Position numbers and translations under genes: made by a program. A stretch of 64,000 nucleotides of DNA from Anaeromicrobium sediminis (GTDB lineage: Bacteria > Bacillota > Clostridia > Peptostreptococcales > Thermotaleaceae): NCBI RefSeq assembly GCF_002270055.1, contig NZ_NIBG01000013.1, positions 1 through 64,000 on the forward strand, read 5' to 3'. Position 1 is the first letter of the stretch; every line of letters begins with the position of its first letter. The notes below the pieces were generated by a model. It saw only the letters and a program-made list of their open reading frames with translations. It was not told where the DNA came from and did no database searches. Shown in pieces: positions 8,366-16,839 of the stretch.

Positions 8366-9715
8366 CTATTTCATATTGTATTTTTCCATCCTATATATAA
8401 GGGTATGCCTTGTAATACCTAATAATTGTGCTGCCTTTGTCTGATTATAATTCATTTTATCTAATGCCTGTTGTATTAACCCTTTCTCTACCTCTTCTAG
8501 ATTAATACCCTCTTTCGGCAATATAAATTCACAAGTCTCTTTATTTTGTAATAGTATTTCCCTTGGCAAATCATCTCTATAAATTGTATTTCCTTGAGAT
8601 AATATGACAAGTCTTTCAATAACATTTTCAAGCTCTCTAATATTTCCCTTCCAGTTATAATTAACCAACATTTCTAAGGCATCATCACTTATGTTTATTT
8701 TATCTCTTCTCATTTCTTTACAATATCTTTGTATAAAATAATCTATTAATTGAGGAATATCTTCTTTTCTTTCCCTTAAAGCTGGCAGTTCTATAGGTAT
8801 AACATTTAATCTATAGTACAAGTCTTCTCTAAAGTCTCCTTCTTCTACCATTTTCTTCAAATCCCTATTGGTTGCAGAAACAACTCTAACATCCACTTTA
8901 ATTAATTCAGTTCCCCCTACACGCTCTATTTCTTTTTCTTGAAGAATCCTTAAAAGTTTTACTTGTGTAGCAGGGCTTAATTCACCTACCTCATCAAGAA
9001 ATATGGTTCCAGCATCTGCCCTTTCAAACCTTCCTGGTTTTCTATTTGTGGCCCCTGTAAAAGCTCCCTTTTCATGTCCAAACAATTCACTTTCTAATAA
9101 GCTTTCGGGAATTGCTCCACAATTTACTTTTATATATGGTTTATTTTTTCTCTCACTATTATAATGTATAGCATTTGCAATCAATTCTTTTCCCGTTCCA
9201 CTTTCACCAGTTATTAAAATCGTTGCAGGACTTTTAGCAACACGATTTACAATTGCTAGTACTTCCTTCATTTTATCACTATTTCCTATGATTAATTTTC
9301 CAGTCTTATCCTTTAATTCTTCTGTTAGAAATTCTATCTGTTCTTTCATATGACCAATATCTAATGCTTTTCTTATTTGTAGTTTCAACTCTTCCACATC
9401 AAAGGGTTTTGATATATAGTCTAGGGCTCCTATTTTCATTGCCTCTATTGCAGATTCCATTGTTCCATGGGCTGTAATCATTATTACAGGTACATTAGTA
9501 TTAAATTCCTTTATCTCTTTCAGTGCTTCCATTCCGTCCTTTTTAGGCATTCTTAAATCTAATAATACAAGATCAGGTTCATTTGTTTTCACTTTTTCTA
9601 TTGCCTCTACTCCATTAGATGCAGTAATAATTTTGTATTCTTCATTCTTTAAGGCTTTTTTCATTGCCCATATCATGTTCTTTTCATCATCTGCAATTAA
9701 TATCTTCTTATGCAT
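8366..9715 (-). CDS. Sigma-54-dependent response regulator (NtrC family enhancer-binding protein)
   Basis: The 449-residue activator has three domains. The receiver carries D53 in LLDLRMP. The AAA+ domain has Walker A GESGTGKE (170-177), the sigma-54-contacting loop GAFTGA (217-222) and Walker B FLDEVGE (near 241). A Fis-type helix-turn-helix (QTKAAQLLGITRHTLIYRM) ends the protein. Such proteins bind upstream sites and use ATP to open sigma-54 promoters. The start at 9715 has AGGAGGAGAG, which lies inside the last codons of the kinase gene, so the two are coupled. Six candidate sigma-54 promoters lie between 15.6 and 28.1 kb, and shared 16-bp palindromes upstream of two of them are good candidates for its binding sites (inference). 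Confidence 0.96.
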   Translation of the reverse strand: MHKKILIADDEKNMIWAMKKALKNEEYKIITASNGVEAIEKVKTNEPDLVLLDLRMPKKDGMEALKEIKEFNTNVPVIMITAHGTMESAIEAMKIGALDYISKPFDVEELKLQIRKALDIGHMKEQIEFLTEELKDKTGKLIIGNSDKMKEVLAIVNRVAKSPATILITGESGTGKELIANAIHYNSERKNKPYIKVNCGAIPESLLESELFGHEKGAFTGATNRKPGRFERADAGTIFLDEVGELSPATQVKLLRILQEKEIERVGGTELIKVDVRVVSATNRDLKKMVEEGDFREDLYYRLNVIPIELPALRERKEDIPQLIDYFIQRYCKEMRRDKINISDDALEMLVNYNWKGNIRELENVIERLVILSQGNTIYRDDLPREILLQNKETCEFILPKEGINLEEVEKGLIQQALDKMNYNQTKAAQLLGITRHTLIYRMEKYNMK

Positions 9716-11129
9716 GTTTCTCTCCTCCTTCAATAGTAATAGGAAGAAATACATCTATTTTTGTTCCTTTACCTACTACACTATCTACTGCAATATATCC
9801 CTTGTGTTCTTCTATAATCCTATGGGTTATGGACAAACCAAGGCCCGTTCCAATGTCTTTTGTTGTATAAAAGGGTTCAAATATTTTTTCAATTTTTTCT
9901 TTAGATATACCTATTCCACTGTCTTCAAAGGAAATTTTCAACCAATCCTTTTCTTTTAATAAATCAATATGAATATTCCCACCATCTGGCATAGCTTGTA
10001 CAGCATTAAAAATTATATTTACAAAAGCCTGCTTTAATGCCTCCGCATCCACAAATAAGTTTACATCATCTCTAGATTTATAATTTATTTTCACACTATG
10101 CTTTTGTGCATATTGTTGGGTAATCAAAAGGATATTCTCAAGTAACCTATCTATACTCTGAATCTTTCTCTCATGTATATTAGGTTTTGCAAAATCCAAC
10201 ATACTTTTAATCACCGTATTTGCCCTGTCCACTTCATGAATTATAATCTCAAGACCTTCTTCTAACTCTTCATCCTCCGTATCCTCATGTATGGTTTGTG
10301 ATATGGTCTTTATTATTCCTAAAGGATTTCGTATCTCATGGGCAATGCCAGATGCAAGTTCACCTAAGGCTGATAACTTTTCAGCTCTCCTCACTTGTCT
10401 TTCTAGATTTCTTATTTCAGATATATCTTCAAGTACAATAACAACGCCTTCTACTTTATCTGTAATGCTTCGTAATGGATATGCAAATAATTTTACATAA
10501 ATATGCTTTCCTTCTATAGAGTGACATTCTGTTTCCATATTCAAGTCTTTTTTCTTATCATTCAATACATTTATTAATATTCTCTCCACTTTATCATACT
10601 CTACAAATAGAGACCTTAAGTCTTTTCCCAAGTATCTTTCATTTAGATTAAATAGTTTTTTCCCTTCTTTGTTAATGGATTGTATTTTAAAATCCTTATC
10701 TACAGCTATAAAAATATTTGTTATACTATCTAATATATTTTGAGTATAATTTTCAAGATCAGTTAATTTTTTAATTTGTACTTCTAACATTTTTTTCTTA
10801 TTAAAATCAGATTTAACTAAAAATCCTGTAATTGCACCTATAACTATAAACATCATAATTTCGAAAATTTGATTCAAGACCTCTATATTAATTTTTCCGA
10901 AATATATCATTAAATGGGGAGCATATAGTATAGAAATGAAAATTGAAGCCAATAGGCCCCCCTTTAATCTAAATTTAAAAGCAGCAACAATGATAGGAAT
11001 ATAATACAACCTTCTATAAAAATCATGTATATCCCATTTTGTATCTGTAGTAAAATAATGAAGTAGTGTAATAGTTATAATAGTCATACTTATAAATAAT
11101 ATATCCTGAATCTTTTCTTCATTTCTCAT
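9708..11129 (-). CDS. PAS-domain sensor histidine kinase (NtrB-like), partner of the sigma-54 regulator
   Basis: The 473-residue kinase begins with a block of about four or five hydrophobic segments (residues 8-105) with very short loops, so it probably senses a signal in or near the membrane. A linker helix, a PAS domain (about 125-240), HisKA with His264 in GIAHEIRNPLG, and a HATPase domain with GTGLGLSI follow. This layout is the usual partner of NtrC-type regulators. The last eight bases overlap the regulator start, and the regulator ribosome site lies in the sequence encoding its final residues. No metal-ligand cluster or cofactor motif identifies the signal. Confidence 0.93.
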   Translation of the reverse strand: MRNEEKIQDILFISMTIITITLLHYFTTDTKWDIHDFYRRLYYIPIIVAAFKFRLKGGLLASIFISILYAPHLMIYFGKINIEVLNQIFEIMMFIVIGAITGFLVKSDFNKKKMLEVQIKKLTDLENYTQNILDSITNIFIAVDKDFKIQSINKEGKKLFNLNERYLGKDLRSLFVEYDKVERILINVLNDKKKDLNMETECHSIEGKHIYVKLFAYPLRSITDKVEGVVIVLEDISEIRNLERQVRRAEKLSALGELASGIAHEIRNPLGIIKTISQTIHEDTEDEELEEGLEIIIHEVDRANTVIKSMLDFAKPNIHERKIQSIDRLLENILLITQQYAQKHSVKINYKSRDDVNLFVDAEALKQAFVNIIFNAVQAMPDGGNIHIDLLKEKDWLKISFEDSGIGISKEKIEKIFEPFYTTKDIGTGLGLSITHRIIEEHKGYIAVDSVVGKGTKIDVFLPITIEGGEKHA

Positions 11130-11171
11130 GATTTATCTCTCTTTCATATTTATAATTATCTTAGTGATTAT

Positions 11172-11205
11172 AAAATCCCATGAAATTTATTTCATGGGAT
11201 TTTAG
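11172..11205 (-). terminator. Terminator after the chemoreceptor gene
   Basis: The perfect 14-bp stem AAAATCCCATGAAA / TTTCATGGGATTTT with a 4-nt loop lies just downstream of the chemoreceptor stop. Confidence 0.88.
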
Positions 11206-11207
11206 TT

Positions 11208-12899
11208 TTATACTTTAAAAAATTCAATCATCCTATTTAAGGCTTCTGTCATTTCATATAATTGTTCTGATGTTACTCCTATTTCTTCTGTTATTGCAAC
11301 TTGTTCCTGCATATTTCCATTCATATTTTCCGTAGATAAAGCCACCTCCTGAGCAATATCCACTACTTTTCTTGTTGTTTTTGTCATTATTCCAGTTGCA
11401 TTAGCCTGTTTTGAAGATTCCTTAGATATTTCTTCTATTTTTTCAACTAAATTCTCTATTCTCTCCATAATGATTTTAATATTACCAGCTGTATCTTTTG
11501 CTACTAATGTGGCTTTTGAAGCTTTATCTTCTGTTACTAATATATTATTTACTACCCTATGAGTTTTATTCTGTACTTCCGAAATCATTTTGTCTATGCT
11601 TTTGGCAGCTTGAGCACTTTCCTCTGCAAGGTTTCTAACTTCTTCAGCTACAATAGTAAATCCCCTTCCATGTTCTCCTGCTTTTGCAGCCTCAATATTT
11701 GCATTTAAAGCCAGCATATTTGTCTGACTTGCAATGTTTTTTATCAGTTCTGTGATTTCTCCAATTTTTTTAGATAAATCATTAAGTTCCTCTATAGCAT
11801 CTTTTACTTCTTTTGTTGTTTTTTCAACATCAGAAATTGTAACTGCCACAATGTCTACAGATTCTCTCCCCTTCTCAGCTGAGTTTTTTAAAATAATAGA
11901 ATCCTCCATTGCCAAATTAGTAAAATCTAATATTTCAGTGGCACTATGAGCAACCTCATTAATATTTGTATCAATGTTTTCCACAGATATTAATACTTCT
12001 TGAGTACTATGGGAAATGTCACTGATCTTATGACCTATTTCATTAGTCCCCTTATTAGATTCATCTAGGGCACACGTTAGCTGCTCACTCCCCTGTTCCA
12101 CGCTACTAGATATAAATTTAATTTGAGATACTATATTTTTTAATTTTTCTCCAGTATTGTTTAGTGCTCCTATTAATATACCAATTTCATCCTTTGATTT
12201 AGACTGAATTTTATTTGTTAGATCTCCTTCTGAAACACCTTTTGCAAATTCAACAGCATTATGTAATGGTTTTACTATAGATAATGAAATTGTTTTAGCC
12301 AATAGTATGCCTATAATTATTGCTACAATAATAGAGATTACTACTAGTTTAAATGCTTTATGATAGCTCTCCATGCTCTTATCATAATGATGTTTCCCCT
12401 CTTCTAATTTATGCTGTACAATTTTATCTACAAGCTTTTCAATATCATTAGATATTTTCATGCTTTCCTTTCCTAAAGCTAATGCCTCTTCTTCATTTCC
12501 CTCTATATTTTTATTGATTGCATTTATTTGTATATTCTTTAACATATTCACTTTATCTATGAGAACATCAATTCCATCTTCTGTTCCATGATCTGATATT
12601 TTCTTAAATTGATTTAGATTTTCAATAATCCCTTGTGAATACATTTCTTCTAAATGCATGAAATGTTCTTTCTTTTCCTCAACACTAGAAGATATTAGTA
12701 TATTTTTTTCAGTTCTTTGAACTAAACCTATATAATATTGAGCTTCTTTTATGAAGTTTACACCATTGACTTGATCATAATACATGGACTCCATATTTTT
12801 GTTAACCTTATTTAGCTCATTTAATCCCATAGCCCCTAATATGGCTGTCAATAATATCATTATTGCGAATGCTAAAAATAATTTATTTCTTATCTTCAT
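11208..12899 (-). CDS. Methyl-accepting chemotaxis protein
   Basis: The 563-residue receptor has membrane segments at about 8-27 and 184-204 enclosing a four-helix-bundle ligand domain, then HAMP (about 205-260) and a long cytoplasmic coiled coil. The highly conserved signalling tip is present ([18 protein letters not shown] followed by [15 protein letters not shown]). It should control CheA at a receptor array; the ligand is unknown. No chemotaxis or flagellar genes are in the window, so it is an isolated receptor. Its position between the sigma-54 regulator pair and the exported-protein genes may be functional or accidental. Confidence 0.95.
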   Translation of the reverse strand: MKIRNKLFLAFAIMILLTAILGAMGLNELNKVNKNMESMYYDQVNGVNFIKEAQYYIGLVQRTEKNILISSSVEEKKEHFMHLEEMYSQGIIENLNQFKKISDHGTEDGIDVLIDKVNMLKNIQINAINKNIEGNEEEALALGKESMKISNDIEKLVDKIVQHKLEEGKHHYDKSMESYHKAFKLVVISIIVAIIIGILLAKTISLSIVKPLHNAVEFAKGVSEGDLTNKIQSKSKDEIGILIGALNNTGEKLKNIVSQIKFISSSVEQGSEQLTCALDESNKGTNEIGHKISDISHSTQEVLISVENIDTNINEVAHSATEILDFTNLAMEDSIILKNSAEKGRESVDIVAVTISDVEKTTKEVKDAIEELNDLSKKIGEITELIKNIASQTNMLALNANIEAAKAGEHGRGFTIVAEEVRNLAEESAQAAKSIDKMISEVQNKTHRVVNNILVTEDKASKATLVAKDTAGNIKIIMERIENLVEKIEEISKESSKQANATGIMTKTTRKVVDIAQEVALSTENMNGNMQEQVAITEEIGVTSEQLYEMTEALNRMIEFFKV

Positions 12900-13096
12900 A
12901 AAACCAAATCCCCCCCATAATTCCCCTGAATAGAATTTTTTACATACATCCCATTATAAAAATAGATTATGAAGAAATTATGAAGATTTCACCAATTCAC
13001 TCAACATAATTACCATAGGTATTTTTCCTCAAGCTTCCTAAGTTTTATAACTTATCATGTATTAGATTTCTATTTTAAATAATAACCCTTTAACCT

Positions 13097-13771
13097 CTAA
13101 TCCTTTTTTAATATAGTTAAAGATAATGTAAACATTATAATTTGTATTGCTAAAAACCAACTCCCTATTTTTGAGGTTATATCAATAAAAAACTCTAAAG
13201 GTAACATATTGATTAATACGTCTGTGCGAGGGTCTAAAAGCCATAGGTCATTATTAAAAAAAACTTCATGAAAATAAGTGAAATATTTATAAAAATCTAT
13301 TTTAATGAGTATAATCAGTGAAACTGTGACTATCAATGCTAAAAGACTAGAATAAAATATGCTTTTATACATATCCTTTTGAGTAACACTTAACATAGAG
13401 AGAGCCAATATAACCATTGATAGACTAAAATTTCTCACTGAAAATCCCTTTTGAAATAATTTTTTAACATCAACCATATGTTGTTTTTCTCTTTGACCAA
13501 AAACCTCCCGTTTCTCTCCTTGTATTTTTGCGTAAATTTTTAGATTATCTTCATCATCATTAATATAATTAATAAGTTTTGTTGTAACTCTATTTAAATC
13601 TTGAAATTCCATTCCTGTAACAGAAGAAATATTATACTTTTTATATTCTGTCATATAAAATTCTTCATTAAATGCATTTATCTGAACTACCGTTAGTAAA
13701 ATAACTATTGGTAAACATATTATAATTAACATACTCCATATTAAAGTAGCATTATGTTTATTCCTTTTCAC
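13097..13771 (-). CDS. TIGR01906/DUF1461-like integral membrane protein
   Basis: The 224-residue protein has an N-terminal membrane segment, an extracytoplasmic region with EFQDLNRVTTKLINYI, and REKQHMVDVKKLFQKG before three further membrane segments. A loop contains NNDLWLLDPRTDVLINMLP. This layout and these motifs match my memory of the TIGR01906 (DUF1461) membrane-protein family, whose function is not established. A GTG at 13771 preceded by GGGGAG at ideal spacing is preferred over an ATG seven codons upstream that has no ribosome site. It is the last gene of an apparent three-gene unit (183-residue exported protein, YVTN propeller, this gene). Confidence 0.78.
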   Translation of the reverse strand: MKRNKHNATLIWSMLIIICLPIVILLTVVQINAFNEEFYMTEYKKYNISSVTGMEFQDLNRVTTKLINYINDDEDNLKIYAKIQGEKREVFGQREKQHMVDVKKLFQKGFSVRNFSLSMVILALSMLSVTQKDMYKSIFYSSLLALIVTVSLIILIKIDFYKYFTYFHEVFFNNDLWLLDPRTDVLINMLPLEFFIDITSKIGSWFLAIQIIMFTLSLTILKKD

Positions 13772-13811
13772 CTTATACTCCCCATTCTTCATTTTGTTGT
13801 TACATCAAAAC

Positions 13812-14816
13812 TTATTTTATATTAATAAAATCTATCTCATGGGGATCTTTTCCTAATTTTATTTCATCTATAATTTCATAAGTATTTATATCTATTACCG
13901 TTAAGTTATTAGACTTTAAACTAGTAACATATGCATATCTTCCCTTTGGTACAATGGACACATGGTTTGGTTCTCCTTTTATTGTTATTGTTTTAATGAC
14001 TTTTTTCTCATCTATATCTATTACTGTTACACTTTTTGAAAATCTATTGGTGGTCCAAATATATTTTCCATCATTTGAAACTGCTACCCCATGGGTTCCT
14101 GGACTTACTTCTATTCTGTCTATTTCTTTCTTCTTTTCCACATCTACTATAGACAATGAACCATCTTGAACATTAGCTACATATAAAATTTTATCATCTG
14201 GAGAAGGTTCTAATTCATTTGGCATAAGTCCCACTTTTACATTTCCAACAATCTCACTTTTCTCCACATCCATAATGGACACATTATTTGACATGACATT
14301 TGAAATAAAGGCAAATTTACTATCTTTGCTAAAATCTATGTGTGCAGGGCTTTTTCCATTTGATTTTATAGTTTTAATTATTTCATCTTTCTTCGTATCT
14401 ATTATTTGTATATAATCAAATTCATCATCTACTTGTAACGCACCACTGGCAATATATACATACTTACCATCTGGAGTTATATCAATTCCATGTACGTTTT
14501 TACCCGTATCTATTGTTTTTATGAGATTTTTTGTTTTAATATCATACACAAAAACCTTTCCATCTTCTGCTCCTCCAGTGTATAACTTTTTCCCATCAGG
14601 TGTAGTTCCTATACCATCAGAAACCCTTTCTCCTACTTTAATGTTATCTACTAATTCACTTCTTTTAACATCTATAACGGATATGGTTCCATCTGCCGCA
14701 TTTGGAATATATGCTATAAAGTTACTATTTAAATTATTTTTTGTATAATTTATTCCTATAGCTATTCCTATAATTGCAATGAAAATGATAAATACTCCAA
14801 CTTTTTTATTTTTCAT
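13812..14816 (-). CDS. Exported YVTN-type beta-propeller protein
   Basis: The 334-residue protein has an N-terminal signal anchor (about residues 5-25) followed by about seven blade repeats of the YVTN type, each with a GTISVIDV-like strand and a TPDGKKLY- or NDGKYIW-like strand (for example PDGKYVYIASG and SKDSKFAFISN). Such propellers act as extracytoplasmic binding scaffolds; no enzyme motif is visible. The ATG at 14816 has GGAAGTGA upstream and is chosen over a start seven codons earlier. It lies 43 bp downstream of another exported-protein gene and 40 bp upstream of the DUF1461-like gene, so these three are probably cotranscribed. Confidence 0.87.
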   Translation of the reverse strand: MKNKKVGVFIIFIAIIGIAIGINYTKNNLNSNFIAYIPNAADGTISVIDVKRSELVDNIKVGERVSDGIGTTPDGKKLYTGGAEDGKVFVYDIKTKNLIKTIDTGKNVHGIDITPDGKYVYIASGALQVDDEFDYIQIIDTKKDEIIKTIKSNGKSPAHIDFSKDSKFAFISNVMSNNVSIMDVEKSEIVGNVKVGLMPNELEPSPDDKILYVANVQDGSLSIVDVEKKKEIDRIEVSPGTHGVAVSNDGKYIWTTNRFSKSVTVIDIDEKKVIKTITIKGEPNHVSIVPKGRYAYVTSLKSNNLTVIDINTYEIIDEIKLGKDPHEIDFINIK

Positions 14817-14859
14817 AGTTTGTTCACTTCCTATCATATTTTCTAATATGCAAAGTATT

Positions 14860-15411
14860 TTATTTACTCAAAGATTGCAACGCTTCTTCATCCCAAATAA
14901 ACTTTCTTGATTGTATCTCATCTAATCCCTTTATTTCTAACTCAATAGAACTTGTAGATTCATCAACCATATTCTTTTCTTTGTATTTTTTAGGTACTTT
15001 TAAATAGCCAGAAATATGGTGACCACTCCCATTTTCCTTTTCCCATATAATACCTTCATCCACAGTGAATCCATTGTTATTTTTAACATTGGATAAATCA
15101 GCAAAATCTATATTATCTAATTCAACGGAGTGTGTATTAAACATAAGCTCAAAAATCAAATATTCTTCATTATCTTCTGAAAGATTATGAAAGTATGCTG
15201 CCACATCTACACTTCCTTGGCTATCTACCCTTATAAATTCTTCATTTATTTTATCTTCATCTTCATAAGATTCATCATCTACATTTTCAACAATATTATT
15301 TTCTTCTACTATCTCTTCACTTAACTTTTGTGTATTTGAATATTTATTAAATGAAAATATTAGTGTTGCAGAGACTATTAACACTAGTATTATAATCAAT
15401 ATTTTTTTCAT
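14860..15411 (-). CDS. Exported or membrane-anchored protein of unknown function (183 aa)
   Basis: I do not recognise a named family. The protein has a signal peptide or membrane anchor (about residues 3-22), an acidic linker (ESYEDEDKINEEF) and a C-terminal domain with alternating beta-strand pattern: VDVAAYFHN, YLIFELMFNTHSVELDNIDF and HHISGYLKVPKK. The THSVEL and HH residues could bind metal, but there is no clear motif. The ribosome site GAGGAGA precedes the start. It is the first gene of the unit with the YVTN propeller and lies 90 bp downstream of the sigma-54-driven 35-residue gene, with only a weak hairpin between, so read-through from that promoter is possible. Confidence 0.8.
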   Translation of the reverse strand: MKKILIIILVLIVSATLIFSFNKYSNTQKLSEEIVEENNIVENVDDESYEDEDKINEEFIRVDSQGSVDVAAYFHNLSEDNEEYLIFELMFNTHSVELDNIDFADLSNVKNNNGFTVDEGIIWEKENGSGHHISGYLKVPKKYKEKNMVDESTSSIELEIKGLDEIQSRKFIWDEEALQSLSK

Positions 15412-15501
15412 AAAATTATACTTCTCCTCTTCTTAAAATGGCTTTTCTTCACAATTGAATCATAAATGAATAAGGCTATCTAAAAAGATAACCTATAATA
15501 T

Positions 15502-15609
15502 TTATCTTAGTAAATAAAAGGATACTAAACCTATTATTCCTAATATAACTATTGGCATTGGTACAGGAAAACTACTATTATTACGGTTTCCGCCTCCACA
15601 GCATCCCAT
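15502..15609 (-). CDS. Small CC-motif membrane protein (35 aa)
   Basis: The ATG at 15609 is preceded by GGAGGTG at ideal spacing. The product starts MGCCGGGNRNNSSFPVP and ends in one hydrophobic segment (PIVILGIIGLVSFYLL) plus Arg. The Cys-Cys-Gly-Gly-Gly head could bind a metal or a thiol partner. The gene has its own sigma-54-type promoter at 15653-15670 and a 16-bp palindrome further upstream, which is strong support that it is real. A related small protein with GGGCCGGH at the opposite end is encoded at 21100-21210. Confidence 0.82.
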   Translation of the reverse strand: MGCCGGGNRNNSSFPVPMPIVILGIIGLVSFYLLR

Positions 15610-15652
15610 AATGTAACACCTCCTATGTTTATTTAAAATCTATATACTAGTA

Positions 15653-15670
15653 CAGCAATTAGCATGCCAA
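15653..15670 (-). promoter_or_regulatory. Sigma-54 promoter of the 35-aa CC protein
   Basis: The minus strand reads TTGGCAT-GCTAA-TTGCTG, an excellent -24/-12 match with exact spacing. The predicted transcript would start near 15643, about 34 nt before the ATG. Confidence 0.82.
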
Positions 15671-15721
15671 CTGTATGAATGTCTATTTACCAGCATATTT
15701 GCCCACTTATCCTTTTTATAC

Positions 15722-15737
15722 TGTGTCAAATGACACA
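15722..15737. promoter_or_regulatory. Candidate enhancer-binding site A
   Basis: The perfect palindrome TGTGTCAAATGACACA is centred about 87 bp upstream of the predicted start of the sigma-54 promoter at 15653-15670, the usual place for an enhancer-binding protein. Near-identical copies occur at 25376 and 21081. Confidence 0.7.
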
Positions 15738-15811
15738 TAGTTTGTGTTATATAAAACATGTCTCTTTAGTAAATAAAGGCTGTGTTAAAGAACTGTGTTG
15801 TTTTGCATAGC

Positions 15812-15839
15812 ATAGTTTTTTGTTATAATGAGATTGCTT
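15812..15839 (+). promoter_or_regulatory. Sigma-A-type promoter inside the transposon
   Basis: TTTGCA (15812-15817), a 16-bp spacer and a perfect TATAAT (15834-15839) precede the passenger gene. A second TATAAT lies nearer the gene, around 15882. Confidence 0.6.
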
Positions 15840-15923
15840 TGGTATTTTTCTTACATATTTTTATAACCCGCAAGCTACACAGTATAATATGAAGATTAAT
15901 TGAATAAAAAGGAGGATCAACAA

Positions 15924-16442
15924 ATGAAGAAGATATTATTGTTAACTTTGGTATGTGTATTTGTTCTAGGAGGTTTAGCTTATGCAGAAGGGAATGCTGT
16001 ATTAATTACTCCTGAGACTTCTAATGAAGAAGTTAAAGAAGAATCTATAGCCGATAAAGAGCTAACAGGAAATCCTATATTAGATAAGATCATTGCTAAT
16101 GGTGAAGGAGTAGAAAAGGCTCTTGTTGACAATATTGCCACTTGTGGAATTGCAAGTTATCCATCAGGAACTAAATCAAAAATAGTCATACGTACAGGAG
16201 ATTGGGTGCTTTCAGATGATTACAATATTGAAATCTCTATCGAAGATTATCAGAAAAATACTTCTTATGTTTATTGGGATATATTGAATGAAATTTTCCC
16301 AACAGAAGCAGAAAAGGCTTGGAATAACACCGATACAAAAGTAATACCTCAAACTGGTGTAATGGGTGTTGCGGATGGAAAACAATATAGGATAGTTAAT
16401 TATGCAAACACGATTAGTGTTTATATTAATGAAAGTAAATAA
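15924..16442 (+). CDS. Exported protein of unknown function, transposon passenger (172 aa)
   Basis: The ATG at 15924 has AAGGAGG upstream; an in-frame ATG eight codons earlier has none. The product has a clear signal peptide (MKKILLLTLVCVFVLGGLAYA, cleavage after AYA), an acidic linker, and a folded region containing ATCGIASYPSGTKSK, RTGDWVLSDDYNIEIS, SYVYWDILNEIFP and KQYRIVNYANTISVYIN. I do not recognise a family. It is the only gene between the inverted ends of the 743-bp element and is transcribed opposite to its neighbours. A secreted cargo on a transposase-less element is unusual. Two cysteines at most are present, so metal binding is not suggested. Confidence 0.85.
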   Translation: MKKILLLTLVCVFVLGGLAYAEGNAVLITPETSNEEVKEESIADKELTGNPILDKIIANGEGVEKALVDNIATCGIASYPSGTKSKIVIRTGDWVLSDDYNIEISIEDYQKNTSYVYWDILNEIFPTEAEKAWNNTDTKVIPQTGVMGVADGKQYRIVNYANTISVYINESK

Positions 16443-16445
16443 ACA

Positions 16446-16490
16446 TAGAAAAGAGGGGTCTTGATTATTAGACACCTCTCTTTTTATTGT
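16446..16490 (+). terminator. Terminator of the passenger gene
   Basis: An imperfect stem (AAAGAGGGGTCT / AGACACCTCTCTTT) followed by T lies 6 bp after the stop and inside the transposon. Confidence 0.7.
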
Positions 16491-16526
16491 CTAATAACGA
16501 CACTATACTTTAACACGGCCTAAATA

Positions 16527-16568
16527 AAAAAGACCGTTATAAGTCATTTGTAGACTTATCGGTCTTAT
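16527..16568 (-). terminator. Terminator of the copper ATPase operon
   Basis: The stem AGACCG-TTATAAGTC / GACTTAT-CGGTCT (16531-16565) is followed on the minus strand by TTTTTTATTT. It directly abuts the right target duplication of the transposon, so the element inserted at the edge of this terminator. Confidence 0.85.
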
Positions 16569-16629
16569 TTTTAAATATTAAAGTATTATTTAAAGAATCT
16601 AATATATAGCTATAAAGTCATATATTTCA

Positions 16630-16839
16630 TTACTTTACACTTACAACCTCGTAACCTGCATCCTCTATTGCTCCTTTTAACTCTTCATCTTGTACTTCAT
16701 TTGATAATTGAACTACTGCTTTTTTCTCTGTTAAATTTACATCTACATCTGTAACTCCGCTAACTGCTTTTAAAGCTTTGGTAACGTGTCCAACACAGTG
16801 ACCACAACTCATTCCTTCAATTAATATTTCCTTTTTCAT
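16630..16839 (-). CDS. copZ: Internal start: CopZ-like copper chaperone (69 aa), in frame with copA
   Basis: Within the copA frame, an ATG at 16839 is preceded by AAGGAGGAAATATTT, an ideal ribosome site. From it a free-standing 69-residue copper chaperone would be made, with metal-binding GMSCGHC and the usual beta-alpha-beta-beta-alpha-beta pattern. It should hand Cu(I) to the ATPase. A separate copA-copZ gene pair is the normal arrangement; here the copA stop is absent, so both a fusion and the free chaperone may be produced. Which form dominates cannot be read from sequence. Confidence 0.75.
   Translation of the reverse strand: MKKEILIEGMSCGHCVGHVTKALKAVSGVTDVDVNLTEKKAVVQLSNEVQDEELKGAIEDAGYEVVSVK

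Larger units (their letters stand above)
15770..16528. mobile_element. Non-autonomous transposon (743 bp) with 8-bp target duplications
   Basis: The flanks are direct 8-bp copies TAAATAAA (15770-15777 and 16521-16528). Just inside lie inverted ends, left GGCTGTGTTAAAG.. and right (reverse complement) GGCCGTGTTAAAG.., which match at 20 of the first 25 positions. The element proper is 15778-16520. It contains one passenger gene with its own promoter and terminator and no transposase, so it must be moved by an enzyme encoded elsewhere. The 8-bp duplication is a feature of IS1595-type elements among others; the family assignment is tentative. Confidence 0.85.

Noticed and set aside
15778-16520. 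The element as a complete insertion sequence
   Set aside because: No transposase-like motif (DDE pattern or helix-turn-helix) in either strand; the single gene encodes a signal-peptide protein.
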